Of a DNA stretch of 64,000 nt, positions 45,227 through 53,996 are shown piece by piece. Every line of letters starts with the position of its first letter. Position 1 is the first letter of the stretch. The position numbers and the translations under genes are program-made. This DNA is from Streptomyces coeruleorubidus (GTDB taxonomy: Bacteria; Actinomycetota; Actinomycetes; Streptomycetales; Streptomycetaceae): the NCBI RefSeq assembly GCF_028885415.1, contig NZ_CP118527.1:8742001-8806000 (forward strand), in the 5' to 3' direction. The notes beneath the pieces are model-generated. The model was not told the DNA's origin and did not search any database. It was given only the letters and a program-made list of their open reading frames with translations.

Positions 45227-46771
45227 ATGAAGGGCATGCTCAGGGCATGCAAGGTCCCGTGGTCGGGCCGCGGGAGGCGTACGGGCGTGCTGACCGCGGT
45301 GACCGCCTTACTGGCGGCGCTTCTGACGGGGTTGGGCACCGCCGGGACGGCGCAGGCGGCCACTGTGGATCCGAACGGCTGGTATGTGCTGGTCAACCGG
45401 GGCAGCGGGAAGGCGCTCGATGTGTCGGGAGGGAGTACGGCCGACGGGGCGGCCGTCCAGCAGTGGGCGCGTCATGACGGGGCCAATCAGCGCTTCCAGT
45501 TCGTGGACTCGGGCGGTGGCTACTACCGGCTGAAGGCGCAGCACTCGGGCAAGGTGCTGGACGTCCTCAATTACTCCACCGCCGACCATGCGGACATCGT
45601 GCAGTGGGGCGATGCGGGCAGCGTCAACCAGCAGTTCCGGCTGGCCGATTCCTCGGACGGGTACGTGCGTCTGATCAACCGCAACAGCGGCAAGGCCGTC
45701 GAGGTCCAGAACGCCTCCACCGCCGACGGAGGCAAGGTCGTGCAGTTCACCGACTGGGGCGGGGCCAACCAGCAGTGGCAGCTGGTCCGCGTCGACAGCG
45801 CCAGCGGCGCGCTGCCGTCGACGTTCCGGTGGTCCTCCAGCGGCGTCCTGGCCGGTCCGAAGCCGGACGCCCAGCACCCGGACGTGGCGGCGATCAAGGA
45901 CTTCTCCATCGTCCGGTACAACAACCAGTGGCTGACTTACGCGACCACCGCCAGCCCCTCCGGCTGGGGTCTGGTGCAGTTCAACTTCAACGACTGGTCC
46001 CAGGCAGCCTCCGCACCGCACACCTACCTCGACACCTCGCCCATGGGTGGCGGCTACCGGGCCGCGCCCCAGGTGTTCTACTTCGCGCCGCAGAACCTGT
46101 GGTACATGGTCTACCAGACAGGTCCGCCCACCTATTCCACCAGCACCAACCCCGCCGACCCGCGCTCATGGTCCGCGCCGCGCCTCTTCATGTCCGAGGA
46201 GCCGCAGATCGTCAAGGACAATAAGGGCAAGGGCACTTGGATCGACTTCTGGGTCATCTGCGACACCACCGACTGTCACCTGTTCTTCAGTGACGACAAC
46301 GGCCACATCTACCGCGCCCAGACCGGCCTGACGAACTTCCCGAACGGTTTCGGGAACACGCAGATGGTGATGTCGGACACCCAGAACAACCTGTTCGAGG
46401 CGACCAACGTGTACAAGGTCGCCGGCAGCAACCAGTACCTGCTGCTCCAGGAGGCCATCAGCAACACCTCCGGCCGGCGCTACTTCCGCTCTTTCACCTC
46501 GACCAGCCTCTCCGGCAGCTGGACCCCCCTGGCCGCTACGGAGAACGAACCCTTCGCCAGCCGCAACAACGTCACCTTCCCGGGCGGCGTCTGGACCGAG
46601 GACATCAGTCACGGCGAGATGGTCCGCGCTGGCAACGACCAGACCCTGACCATCAATCCATGCCGATCGCAGTACGTCTACCAGGGCGTGGACCCCAGAG
46701 CCGACGGGGCGGACTACATACGCCTGCCCTGGCGGATGGGCCTGCTCACCCAGACCAACTCCCCCTGCTGA
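45227..46771 (+). CDS. Secreted CBM13-GH62 arabinofuranosidase
   Basis: A 514-aa extracellular enzyme that removes arabinose from arabinoxylan. The signal peptide (about 12-45; GVLTAVTALLAALLTGLGTA) precedes a complete three-repeat CBM13 (about 46-190, ending ANQRFQF, VNQQFRL, ANQQWQL). The GH62 five-blade propeller (about 196-514) shows IKDFSIVRYNNQW with catalytic-type Asp, [35 protein letters not shown] (Glu) and EDISHGEMVRAGNDQTLTI. The ATG at 45227 follows AAGGAGAGACAG. A 14-bp-class terminator follows the stop. The 5' third of the gene is duplicated in the CE2 pseudogene at 34046. Confidence 0.94.
   Translation: MKGMLRACKVPWSGRGRRTGVLTAVTALLAALLTGLGTAGTAQAATVDPNGWYVLVNRGSGKALDVSGGSTADGAAVQQWARHDGANQRFQFVDSGGGYYRLKAQHSGKVLDVLNYSTADHADIVQWGDAGSVNQQFRLADSSDGYVRLINRNSGKAVEVQNASTADGGKVVQFTDWGGANQQWQLVRVDSASGALPSTFRWSSSGVLAGPKPDAQHPDVAAIKDFSIVRYNNQWLTYATTASPSGWGLVQFNFNDWSQAASAPHTYLDTSPMGGGYRAAPQVFYFAPQNLWYMVYQTGPPTYSTSTNPADPRSWSAPRLFMSEEPQIVKDNKGKGTWIDFWVICDTTDCHLFFSDDNGHIYRAQTGLTNFPNGFGNTQMVMSDTQNNLFEATNVYKVAGSNQYLLLQEAISNTSGRRYFRSFTSTSLSGSWTPLAATENEPFASRNNVTFPGGVWTEDISHGEMVRAGNDQTLTINPCRSQYVYQGVDPRADGADYIRLPWRMGLLTQTNSPC
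45258..45791 (+). repeat. Source region of the CBM13 duplication
   Basis: Segments 45258-45409 and 45684-45791 are the two parts found fused, in inverse orientation, at 35051-35302. The skipped stretch 45410-45683 codes for CBM13 repeats 1(end)-3(start). Upstream, CATGGGATGTATT occurs twice (44987-44999 and 45093-45105). Confidence 0.8.
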
Positions 46772-46800
46772 CACCCGAACCCTCATCGAGCGTCCACGCG

Positions 46801-46827
46801 CCCCGCCGGGCAACTCACCCGGCGGGG
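46801..46827 (+). terminator. Terminator of the CBM13-GH62 gene
   Basis: Perfect 10-bp stem CCCCGCCGGG/CCCGGCGGGG with a 7-nt loop, extendable by flanking pairs, 29 nt after the stop. Confidence 0.85.
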
Positions 46828-46932
46828 TGCGTGTTGCTCGCCCGGCGCCACGGCTGTCGCTCGCACCCGCCGCCCCCGGCCGGCACGGGGCGGTCTCGGC
46901 GAGTTTCCCGCCGGTCGCGGGCGCCCTCAGGC

Positions 46933-47440
46933 CATGGCCAGGACGACGCTGGCGAACGCCTCCTCGGCCAGGAAGACCGCGGCCGCCGGATCGAGGGGGA
47001 TCGGGCAGTTCGGCCCGCAGCACGTAGCCGGTTTCCTCCTGCGCCGCCGACCAGACGACCATCGCCCCGGACAGGTTGTGGAAGCGCACGCGCGTCTCGA
47101 TGGCCTCCCGCGGCGTCTCGGCGGCCATCTGGGCGAACCCCAGCAGGCCCCAGGACGTCAGGTGCTGCGCGGCGCCCACCCGCAGACCCAGGTGAGCGTC
47201 ACCGGTGAGCTCCAGCGCACGCCGGATGACGGCACTGCCCTGGCGGTAGGAGACCCGCAGCGCCGCCGAGCGCGTCATCACCTCGTCCAGCCCGACCCGG
47301 CTCAACTCGGGCCGGAGGCCGACTCCGTACCCGTCGGTGACCGGGGTGAGGCAGCGCAGGATGTTCGGCGGGATGGTCGCCGAGGTGCTGCGGCTGGTTC
47401 CCCGGCGGCTGCGCCGGGGCGGGGCTGTCGGGCATGGCGT
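46933..47440 (-). pseudogene. AraC-type regulator, sensor-domain half only
   Basis: Minus-strand coding for a PF12625-like sensor domain: GLDEVMTRSAALRVSYRQGS, LELTGDAHLGLRVGAAQHLT, SWGLLGFAQMAAETPREAIE, VRFHNLSGAMVVW. The frame slips near 46985 and continues as AAAVFLAEEAFASVVLAMA-stop. The C-terminal AraC HTH domain that should follow is absent, and the N-terminus is in doubt (a MPDSPAPAQ start at 47435 is in another frame). It cannot bind DNA. The segment to 46830 has no further gene. Confidence 0.6.
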
Positions 47441-47657
47441 TCCTCGTGGCCGGGCGTTGCTCGCTGCGGACACAGCAGAAGAGCCGGCGGCGCGGTCGGC
47501 TCGGCCCTGTCCGTACGATCGATCAGATCTTAGAATTGACAAAGTCTAATCTGGGGGCCTACTTTTCAGTCTCCTTAAGTCGGTGTGCGCGGCCTGGGTG
47601 GGTTTGTTCAGGTTGGTTGGCCGCCATGCCTGGCCCCTACTGAAATCGGAGTTGGAC

Positions 47658-47867
47658 ATGAGGTGCTACGACTGCCTCCAGGAGGCGCGCAGCGACACCG
47701 CCGGCATCGGCGTCTGCTCGCGCTGCGGCTTGGCCACCTGTGAGAACCACGCCCGCGTACGTCAGGTACACGTCACCCGTCAGATCGGCATGGGCTCCTC
47801 GCACGGCCGTATCCCGGCACGCAGGGTGGTGTGCCACACCTGCGACACGGCAGAGACGGCGCATTGA
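47658..47867 (+). CDS. DUF2180 family small zinc-ribbon-like protein
   Basis: A 69-aa protein with paired cysteines (MRCYDCLQEA, GVCSRCGLATCENH, VVCHTCDTAE), the pattern of the actinobacterial DUF2180 family, predicted to bind zinc. The ATG at 47658 has GGAGTTG upstream. Function unknown; homologues are common in Streptomyces, typically as single genes, as here. Confidence 0.8.
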   Translation: MRCYDCLQEARSDTAGIGVCSRCGLATCENHARVRQVHVTRQIGMGSSHGRIPARRVVCHTCDTAETAH

Positions 47868-47934
47868 CCTCGCATCCTGCGTTATCACTCGGGGCCCGGC
47901 CCGCACCCGGCCCGGTCAACCCGCCTCCGGCGGA

Positions 47935-49170
47935 TCACTCCGACGGCAGCCACAACTCCGTCTCCGCACCCCCCTCCGGACGGTTGCGGAAGGTCAGGCG
48001 GGCGTCGAGCAGGCGGGCCTGGCCGGTCGCGATGGTCAGGCCGAGGCCGGTGCCGCCGGTCCGGGAGCCGGTGCGGAAGCGCTGAGGGCCGGAGGTGTGC
48101 AGCACGGTGAGCAGATCGGACGGGAAACCGGGGCCGTGGTCGCGGACGCGGATGACCGGGCCGTCGACCTCCACCTCCACGGGCGGGGCGCCGTGCCGCA
48201 GGGCGTTGGCGGCCAGGTTGGCCAGGATGCGTTCGACACGGCGCGGGTCGGTCGCCACGACCGCGTCCGCCACGACCTCCACCCGCACGTCGTCGAGCCC
48301 GGCGACCGCACGCCGGGCCATCGCGCTCACCTCGCGCTCCTCGGTGTCCACCGCCGCCGCATGAGAGTCCAGCCGGGCCACCTCCAGCACGTCCTCCACC
48401 AGCCCACGCAACTTCTGCATGCTGCCCGCCACCAGGTCGGACGCCCGGCCGGGCGGCAGCAGGCCGACCGCTGTCGACATGCCCGCGACTGGCGTGCGCA
48501 GTTCGTGCGCGATGTCGGCGGTCACCCGGCGCTCCGCTTCCAGGCGGGCACCGAGCGCGTCCGCCATGGCGTTGACGGAGGCGGCGAGCCGGGCGATCTC
48601 GTCATGGCCGTGGGGGCGGACCCGGGCGTCGAGGTCGCCGTCGGCGATGCGTTCCGCCGCCCGCGCGGCGGCCGTTGCCCGTCGGCCCATCCGCACGCCC
48701 AGCAACAGCCCGGCCAGGGACACCAGGACGGTGACGGCCGCGCCCGTGGCGAGCAGCGTCCGGTCGAGCGCGGCCAGGGACTTCTCCTCGGGGGCGTACG
48801 AACGGCGGATCGCGAGCACCTTCCGGTCCGAGACCCGGGTCGCCGCCCACAGCACCGGATCCTCCCCGGTCTCCTGGAGGTAGGTCACGCGGACGTCGTC
48901 ACGCACGGCCCGCGCCACCGGGCCGGGCAGATCAGGGGGGTCGAGCCTGGCGTCCGACCTGCGTCCGTCGGCGTGGTCGCCGGCAGCACTCACCAACTCC
49001 TGGTCCAGGCCGGAGCGGGCGGTGGCCAGTTGGTCGGCGGCGGTGGTCCGGTGCACCAGCACCCCGATCGCCCCCGCCACGCACAGGGCCGCGGCGGCGA
49101 CGGCCAGCGCGACCTTCGCTCCCACGTTCAAGGCGGGCGGCCTCACGTTCTTCAAAGCGGGCCGTCTCAT
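47935..49170 (-). CDS. Sensor histidine kinase, CseC-like
   Basis: A 411-aa kinase with two membrane helices (about residues 18-38 and 140-160) flanking an extracytoplasmic sensor of about 100 residues. A HAMP linker (VRMGRRATAAARAAERIADG), DHp H-box (ADIAHELRTPVAGM) and HATPase with N-box (LANLAANALRHGA) and G-boxes (RDHGPGFPSD, GGTGLGLTIA) follow. Start and regulator stop overlap (ATGA). Length and layout are close to CseC, which senses cell-envelope stress in S. coelicolor, but sigE is absent here, so it should be regarded as a paralogue. Confidence 0.88.
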   Translation of the reverse strand: MRRPALKNVRPPALNVGAKVALAVAAAALCVAGAIGVLVHRTTAADQLATARSGLDQELVSAAGDHADGRRSDARLDPPDLPGPVARAVRDDVRVTYLQETGEDPVLWAATRVSDRKVLAIRRSYAPEEKSLAALDRTLLATGAAVTVLVSLAGLLLGVRMGRRATAAARAAERIADGDLDARVRPHGHDEIARLAASVNAMADALGARLEAERRVTADIAHELRTPVAGMSTAVGLLPPGRASDLVAGSMQKLRGLVEDVLEVARLDSHAAAVDTEEREVSAMARRAVAGLDDVRVEVVADAVVATDPRRVERILANLAANALRHGAPPVEVEVDGPVIRVRDHGPGFPSDLLTVLHTSGPQRFRTGSRTGGTGLGLTIATGQARLLDARLTFRNRPEGGAETELWLPSE

Positions 49171-49844
49171 GGGCGCAGCTTGTAGCCGAAGCCGCGCACC
49201 GTCTCGATCCGCTCTCGGCCGATCTTGGAGCGCAGACGCTGCACGTGGACGTCCACCACGCGGGTGTCACCGGACCAGGCGTAGTCCCAGACCCGCTCCA
49301 GAAGCAGGTCCCGGGAGAGCACGGTCCCCGGCGAGGCGGCGAACTCGCTCAGCAGTTTCAGCTCGGTCGTGGTCAGCGCGAGCGGCTTTCCGTCCCGGTG
49401 CGCGGTCAGGGACACCGGGCAGAACTCCAGGTCCCCGAAGCGCAGGCGCGGGCTCTCAGCCGGCTGCTCGGCGGGTGCCGCTCGGCGCAGCAGCGAGCGG
49501 ATCCGGGCCACGAGGACCGGACCGTCGAAGGGCTTGGTGACGTAGTCGTCGGCGCCTGCCTCCAGGCCCATCACCACATCCACCGGGTCGTTGCGCGCCG
49601 AGATCAGCAGCACGGGCACCCCCGACTCCTCGCGGATACGGCCGGCCAGGCTCACCCCGTTGAGGCCCGGCAGCATGATGTCGAGGACGGCCACGTCCGG
49701 ACGGCGTTCCCGGAAGAGCGCGAGCCCGGTCAGGCCGTCGGCCGCGGTACGCACCCGGTAGCCGCGCTCCTCCAGCGTGAGCCGCGTGGCCTCCCGGATC
49801 AACTCGTCGTCCTCGACCAGCAGGACATCCAGAGCAGCGTGCAT
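49167..49844 (-). CDS. OmpR-family response regulator, CseB-like
   Basis: A 225-aa regulator. The receiver domain (about 5-118) has acidic pocket LLVEDDE, phospho-acceptor Asp in VAVLDIMLPGLNG and Lys in YVTKPFDGPVL. The C-terminal winged helix (about 130-224) has LALTTTELKLLSEFAASPG, LERVWDYAWSGDTRVVDVHV and RGFGYKLRP. The last block and overall sequence strongly resemble CseB. The start MHAALDV (49844) has GAGGG 6 nt upstream. Middle gene of a lipoprotein-regulator-kinase operon. Confidence 0.9.
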   Translation of the reverse strand: MHAALDVLLVEDDELIREATRLTLEERGYRVRTAADGLTGLALFRERRPDVAVLDIMLPGLNGVSLAGRIREESGVPVLLISARNDPVDVVMGLEAGADDYVTKPFDGPVLVARIRSLLRRAAPAEQPAESPRLRFGDLEFCPVSLTAHRDGKPLALTTTELKLLSEFAASPGTVLSRDLLLERVWDYAWSGDTRVVDVHVQRLRSKIGRERIETVRGFGYKLRP

Positions 49845-49881
49845 CGCGTTCCCTCTCCGACGGTCCTCTCCTGTGCCGTTC

Positions 49882-50337
49882 TCAGGCATCCGGTACGTCC
49901 AGGTCGATGCTGTCGTGGCCTTCCGCCCAGAACGGCGCGGGGGGATGCACGGGGGTAAGGGTCGCCTGGCTGTAGAACGCCACGTCGCCGCGCCTGACCG
50001 GATCGCTCAGGACGATCTTGACCTGGTAGTTCGGCGGGTTCTCGTTGCCGTCGGGGCAGCCGGACAGGCAGGTGTCGTCCGTGGCGACTCCGGTGGCCCG
50101 CGCCCGGGGCGAGCCCCAGTCCTGCCACCTCAGCTCGCTCAGGGAGAGGCGCAAGGTCGCGGAGACCTCCTCGGGGCGCTGCCAGGCCCGGCCGTACCAG
50201 TCCGCCATGTACACCGGCCCCGTCCAGGGGATCGTCGTCGCCGCCGGGCCCTCGGCCCGCACGCCGCCGTCGACGCCGCCGCACCCGGTCAGGCAGGCGG
50301 CCAGCACGGCGCACGGCATGAGTCGGCGAAGCCGCAT
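49882..50337 (-). CDS. Lipoprotein, CseA-position
   Basis: A 151-aa predicted lipoprotein: the signal peptide MRLRRLMPCAVLAACLTGCG ends in a lipobox (LTGC). The mature domain (about 130 residues) has no recognised fold; PVYMADWYGRAWQRPEEVSA and DDTCLSGCPDGNENPPNYQV are distinctive. It precedes the response regulator by 37 bp, the same position as CseA, the lipoprotein that dampens CseBC signalling. I infer a comparable accessory role, although sequence similarity to CseA itself was not judged. The ATG at 50337 has AGGAG upstream. Confidence 0.75.
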   Translation of the reverse strand: MRLRRLMPCAVLAACLTGCGGVDGGVRAEGPAATTIPWTGPVYMADWYGRAWQRPEEVSATLRLSLSELRWQDWGSPRARATGVATDDTCLSGCPDGNENPPNYQVKIVLSDPVRRGDVAFYSQATLTPVHPPAPFWAEGHDSIDLDVPDA

Positions 50338-50575
50338 CACCTGCTCCTTCCGCCGGGCTGCCGGGTCATGTGGGGATCGCTCATGCACAAGCCGGAGGCC
50401 ACGGTACGACCGGCCGGCATCGACCATTCAGCCTGACCTGCGCATGTAACAACCGCCCCGCGATCCGTCATCGACATCGATACGTCGTCGCCGCACACCC
50501 GACGAACAGCTGTGCATCCGCGTTCCTACCGTCCCTCCGGTCACTGTCAGTCGGCACTCCAGCACTGGGGGAACT

Positions 50576-53500
50576 TTGCGCAGAAAAGTGAGAACAGCAT
50601 GCGTGGCCACGGCCGCGGCGACGGTGGCGGCGGTCCTCGCCACGGGACTGATCGGCACGGCACAGGCCAGGCCCGTGCCCGCCGCCGGTCCCGCGGCGAC
50701 CGCCGCCAAGGTCACGGAATCCGTCGACACGCACCGCATCACCCTCGTCACCGGTGACCGTGTCATCGTCGACGCCAAGGGCCGTGTCGTCGGCATGGAG
50801 CGGGCCAAGGGCCGCGAGCGGGTCCCCGTGCAGATGCGGAAGGTCGACGGCCACACCCTCGTCATACCGACGGACGCCGCCCGGATGATCGCGAGCGGCA
50901 AACTCGACCAGCGGCTGTTCGACATCACCGAGCTCAACAAGGCGGCCAACCGCAGGTACCAGCAGGGCGGCCTGAAGGTCATCGTCAGCTACAAGGGCGC
51001 GGCACGCACCGCGAGGGCCGACGTCCGAGACGCGGGAATCCTCCGCCGGACCTTCAAGACCCTGAACCTGGAGTCCGTCCAGACGCCTACGAAGAGCGCG
51101 CCCAAGTTGTGGGACGCCCTCACCAACGGCGACTCGGTCGCCTCGGGCATCTCCCACATCTGGCTCGACGGCGTCCGCAAGGCCGGCCTCGACAAGTCCG
51201 TGCCGCAGATCGGCGCGCCCACGGCCTGGGCGAAGGGCTACGACGGCAGGGGCGTCAAGGTCGCCGTCCTGGACACGGGCGTCGACACGACCCACCCCGA
51301 CGTCAGGGACCAGGTGATCGGCGCCAAGAACTTCTCCTCGGCCGCCACCACCGGCGACCGGCAGGGCCACGGCACACACGTCGCGTCCACCATCGCGGGA
51401 ACCGGCGCCAAGTCCGGCGGCAAGTACAAGGGCGTCGCCCCCGGCGCGAAGATCCTCAACGGCAAGGTCCTCAACGACGCCGGCGAGGGTGACGACTCCG
51501 GGATCATCGCGGGCATGGAGTGGGCCGTCTCGCAGGGCGCCGACATCGTCAACCTCAGCCTGGGCGGCGGCGACACCCCGGGCGTCGACCCGATGGAAGC
51601 CACGGTCAACAAGCTGTCCGAGCAGAAGGGCACCCTCTTCGCCATCGCCGCGGGCAACGAGGGCGAGGACGGCGCCAGGACCGTCGGCTCCCCGGGCAGT
51701 GCGGCCAACGCGCTCACCGTCGGCGCCGTCGACGGCAACGACAAGCTCGCGGGCTTCTCCAGCCGCGGCCCGACTGCCGACGGTGCCCTCAAGCCGGACG
51801 TGACCGCGCCGGGCGTGGGCATCACCGCGGCCTCGGCCAAGGGCAGTGCGATCGCCAAGGAGGTCGGCGAGAAGCCGGCCGGGTACCTGTCGATCTCGGG
51901 CACGTCGATGGCGACCCCGCATGTCGCGGGCGCCGCCGCCCTCCTCAAGCAGCAACACCCCGACTGGAAGTTCAGCGAGCTGAAGTCCGTGCTCGTGGGC
52001 TCGGCCAGGGGCGGCGACTACTCATCGTTCGAGCAGGGTTCGGGCCGCATCCGGGTCGACAAGGCGCTCGGCCAGAGCGTGGTCGCCGAGACGAGCTCGG
52101 TGAGCTTCCCGGTCCAGCAGTGGCCGCACACCGACGACACCCCGGTCACCAGGAAGCTGACGTACCGCAACCTCGGCACGAAGGCCGTCACGCTGGCCCT
52201 GTCGAACGAGGCCCGCGACCCCGAGGGCAAGGCGGCCCCGGTGGGCTTCTTCACCCTCGGCTCGAAGACGGTCACCGTCCCGGCCGGCGGCAAGGCGTCC
52301 GTCGACGTCACCGTGAACACCAAGCTCGGCGGCAAGCTCGACGGCGCGTACTCGGCGTACGTGACCGCCACCGGGGGCGGCCAGAGCGTCCGTACGGCGC
52401 TGGGCGTCGAGCGGGAGAGCGAGATGTACGACCTCACCCTGAAGTTCATCAACCGCCCCGGTCAGAAGCCGGTTCACCTCACGAGCCTGTTCCAGGGCCG
52501 GCGGGGCGGCGCCAGCTACGTCTCCGTCTCCAACGACGACACCGTTACCTTCCGGGTCCCCAAGGGGGGATACTTCCTGGACTCGCTGAGCATGAAGGAC
52601 CCGGACTCGACCGAGGGCGGTGCCGACTGGCTGGCCCAGCCCGTGCTGAACATCAGCAGGAACACGACGGTCACGCTCGACCTGAACAAGACCAAGTCGG
52701 CCGACATCACCGTCCCGGACGACCGGGCCCAGCCGCTGCAGGCCTACGTGTCGTACGAGCACGTGTCCGCGAACGTGGCGTTCGGCGTCGAGATGCCCTC
52801 CTTCTCCGACATCCGGCTCGCGCACGTCGGCCCTGCGATGGCCTCCGGCCTGGTGCAGACCTGGTCCGGGCAGTGGACCAAGGGCAACAGCGCCGAGTAC
52901 GACATCGTCGGCGGCGGCGAGGTGAAGAAGGTCGTGGGCAACCGCGTCCACCACTACAAGGCGAGCGAGCTGGCCACGGTGAAAGCGGGGTTGGGCACGT
53001 CGGCCTCCGGCAAGACGGGTGCGCTCGGACTGATCCCCTCCGCGCCCTCCGGCTACGGCCTGCACACCCCGGTGAAGCAGAAGCTGCCCACCACCCGGAC
53101 GCTGTACCTGTCGACGGGCGAGGGTGCCGAGTGGTACTTCGACGCCCAGCAGTACTCCGGGAAGCTGGATCAGGACGGTCTCCCGCTCAACGATGCCACC
53201 TCCAATTCCGACTCCTACCTGAAGTTCGCCGGGGGCAGGACCTACCAGAAGGCGTTCAACACGGCCGTGTTCGCGCCGCGGGTGGTCCCGGAGAAGTCCG
53301 GCATCTTCCACAGCCTCGACGGGATCTACGGCCGGCTCCCGCTCTTCGCCGACGGCATGGGGCAGAACGCGGTCTCGGACCTCACCTCGGTGCGGACGAC
53401 GCTGTACCGCAACGGCAGGAAGGTGGGTTCGAACGCCGACCCGCTCACCGGCGAAAAGGTGTTCAAGGTCCCGGCCGGCGAGGCCGAGTACACGCTGACC

Positions 53501-53935
53501 ACCTCGGCCAGGCGGAGCACCAAGGTTCAGGCCGCCTCCACACGGGTCGACGCGAGCTGGACGTTCCGCTCGAAGAGGCCGTCCTCCGAACTGCCGACCG
53601 AGCTGCCCGTCTCCTCTGTCCGCTTCAAGGCGAAGACGGGCCTGGACAGCCGGGTCAAGGCCGGCCGGACGGTCACCTACCCGGTCACCGTCGAGGGCGC
53701 GGCAAGGGGCCGGAACCTCAAGTCGCTGACGGTGTACGTGTCGTACGACGACGGCAGGACCTGGAAGAAGACCGACGTCAGGAACGGCAGGATCGCCGTC
53801 AAGAACCCGGCGAAGGGCAAGGGCATCTCCCTCCGCGCCAAGATCACCGACAAGAAGGGCAACACGTCCACGATCTCGGTCCACAACGCGTACTACGGCA
53901 AGTTGAGGCCCGGGTTCGCTGACGTGGTTCGCTGA
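50576..53935 (+). CDS. Large secreted S8 subtilisin-like protease
   Basis: A 1119-aa extracellular serine protease. A signal peptide (about 1-31) and propeptide (about 45-205) precede the S8 domain (about 208-500): catalytic Asp233 in VAVLDTGVD, His265 in GHGTHVAS, oxyanion Asn361 in AIAAGNEGEDG and Ser444 in SGTSMATPHVAGAAALL. The C-terminal ~600 residues are beta-rich (Fn3/Ig-like segments, e.g. PVTRKLTYRNLGTKAVTLAL), as in the 1,100-residue subtilases of Streptomyces that degrade extracellular protein. It starts at a TTG (50576) behind GGGGGA; the codons that follow (RRKVRTA) suit a signal peptide. Convergent with the polyester hydrolase gene. Confidence 0.92.
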   Translation: MRRKVRTACVATAAATVAAVLATGLIGTAQARPVPAAGPAATAAKVTESVDTHRITLVTGDRVIVDAKGRVVGMERAKGRERVPVQMRKVDGHTLVIPTDAARMIASGKLDQRLFDITELNKAANRRYQQGGLKVIVSYKGAARTARADVRDAGILRRTFKTLNLESVQTPTKSAPKLWDALTNGDSVASGISHIWLDGVRKAGLDKSVPQIGAPTAWAKGYDGRGVKVAVLDTGVDTTHPDVRDQVIGAKNFSSAATTGDRQGHGTHVASTIAGTGAKSGGKYKGVAPGAKILNGKVLNDAGEGDDSGIIAGMEWAVSQGADIVNLSLGGGDTPGVDPMEATVNKLSEQKGTLFAIAAGNEGEDGARTVGSPGSAANALTVGAVDGNDKLAGFSSRGPTADGALKPDVTAPGVGITAASAKGSAIAKEVGEKPAGYLSISGTSMATPHVAGAAALLKQQHPDWKFSELKSVLVGSARGGDYSSFEQGSGRIRVDKALGQSVVAETSSVSFPVQQWPHTDDTPVTRKLTYRNLGTKAVTLALSNEARDPEGKAAPVGFFTLGSKTVTVPAGGKASVDVTVNTKLGGKLDGAYSAYVTATGGGQSVRTALGVERESEMYDLTLKFINRPGQKPVHLTSLFQGRRGGASYVSVSNDDTVTFRVPKGGYFLDSLSMKDPDSTEGGADWLAQPVLNISRNTTVTLDLNKTKSADITVPDDRAQPLQAYVSYEHVSANVAFGVEMPSFSDIRLAHVGPAMASGLVQTWSGQWTKGNSAEYDIVGGGEVKKVVGNRVHHYKASELATVKAGLGTSASGKTGALGLIPSAPSGYGLHTPVKQKLPTTRTLYLSTGEGAEWYFDAQQYSGKLDQDGLPLNDATSNSDSYLKFAGGRTYQKAFNTAVFAPRVVPEKSGIFHSLDGIYGRLPLFADGMGQNAVSDLTSVRTTLYRNGRKVGSNADPLTGEKVFKVPAGEAEYTLTTSARRSTKVQAASTRVDASWTFRSKRPSSELPTELPVSSVRFKAKTGLDSRVKAGRTVTYPVTVEGAARGRNLKSLTVYVSYDDGRTWKKTDVRNGRIAVKNPAKGKGISLRAKITDKKGNTSTISVHNAYYGKLRPGFADVVR

Positions 53936-53942
53936 GTTGGTT

Positions 53943-53973
53943 GGTCTGCCGGAAGCCCGGCCTCCGGCAGACC
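53943..53973. terminator. Bidirectional terminator between protease and polyester hydrolase
   Basis: Perfect 11-bp stem GGTCTGCCGGA/TCCGGCAGACC with a 9-nt loop between two convergent stops (53935 and 53997). Confidence 0.8.
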
Positions 53974-53996
53974 GCACAGCGTGCGGAGCGAGCCGG

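Noticed and set aside
47935..50337. Calling the genes cseA, cseB and cseC outright
   Set aside because: sigE is not adjacent and the lipoprotein could not be matched confidently, so only a CseABC-like label is justified.
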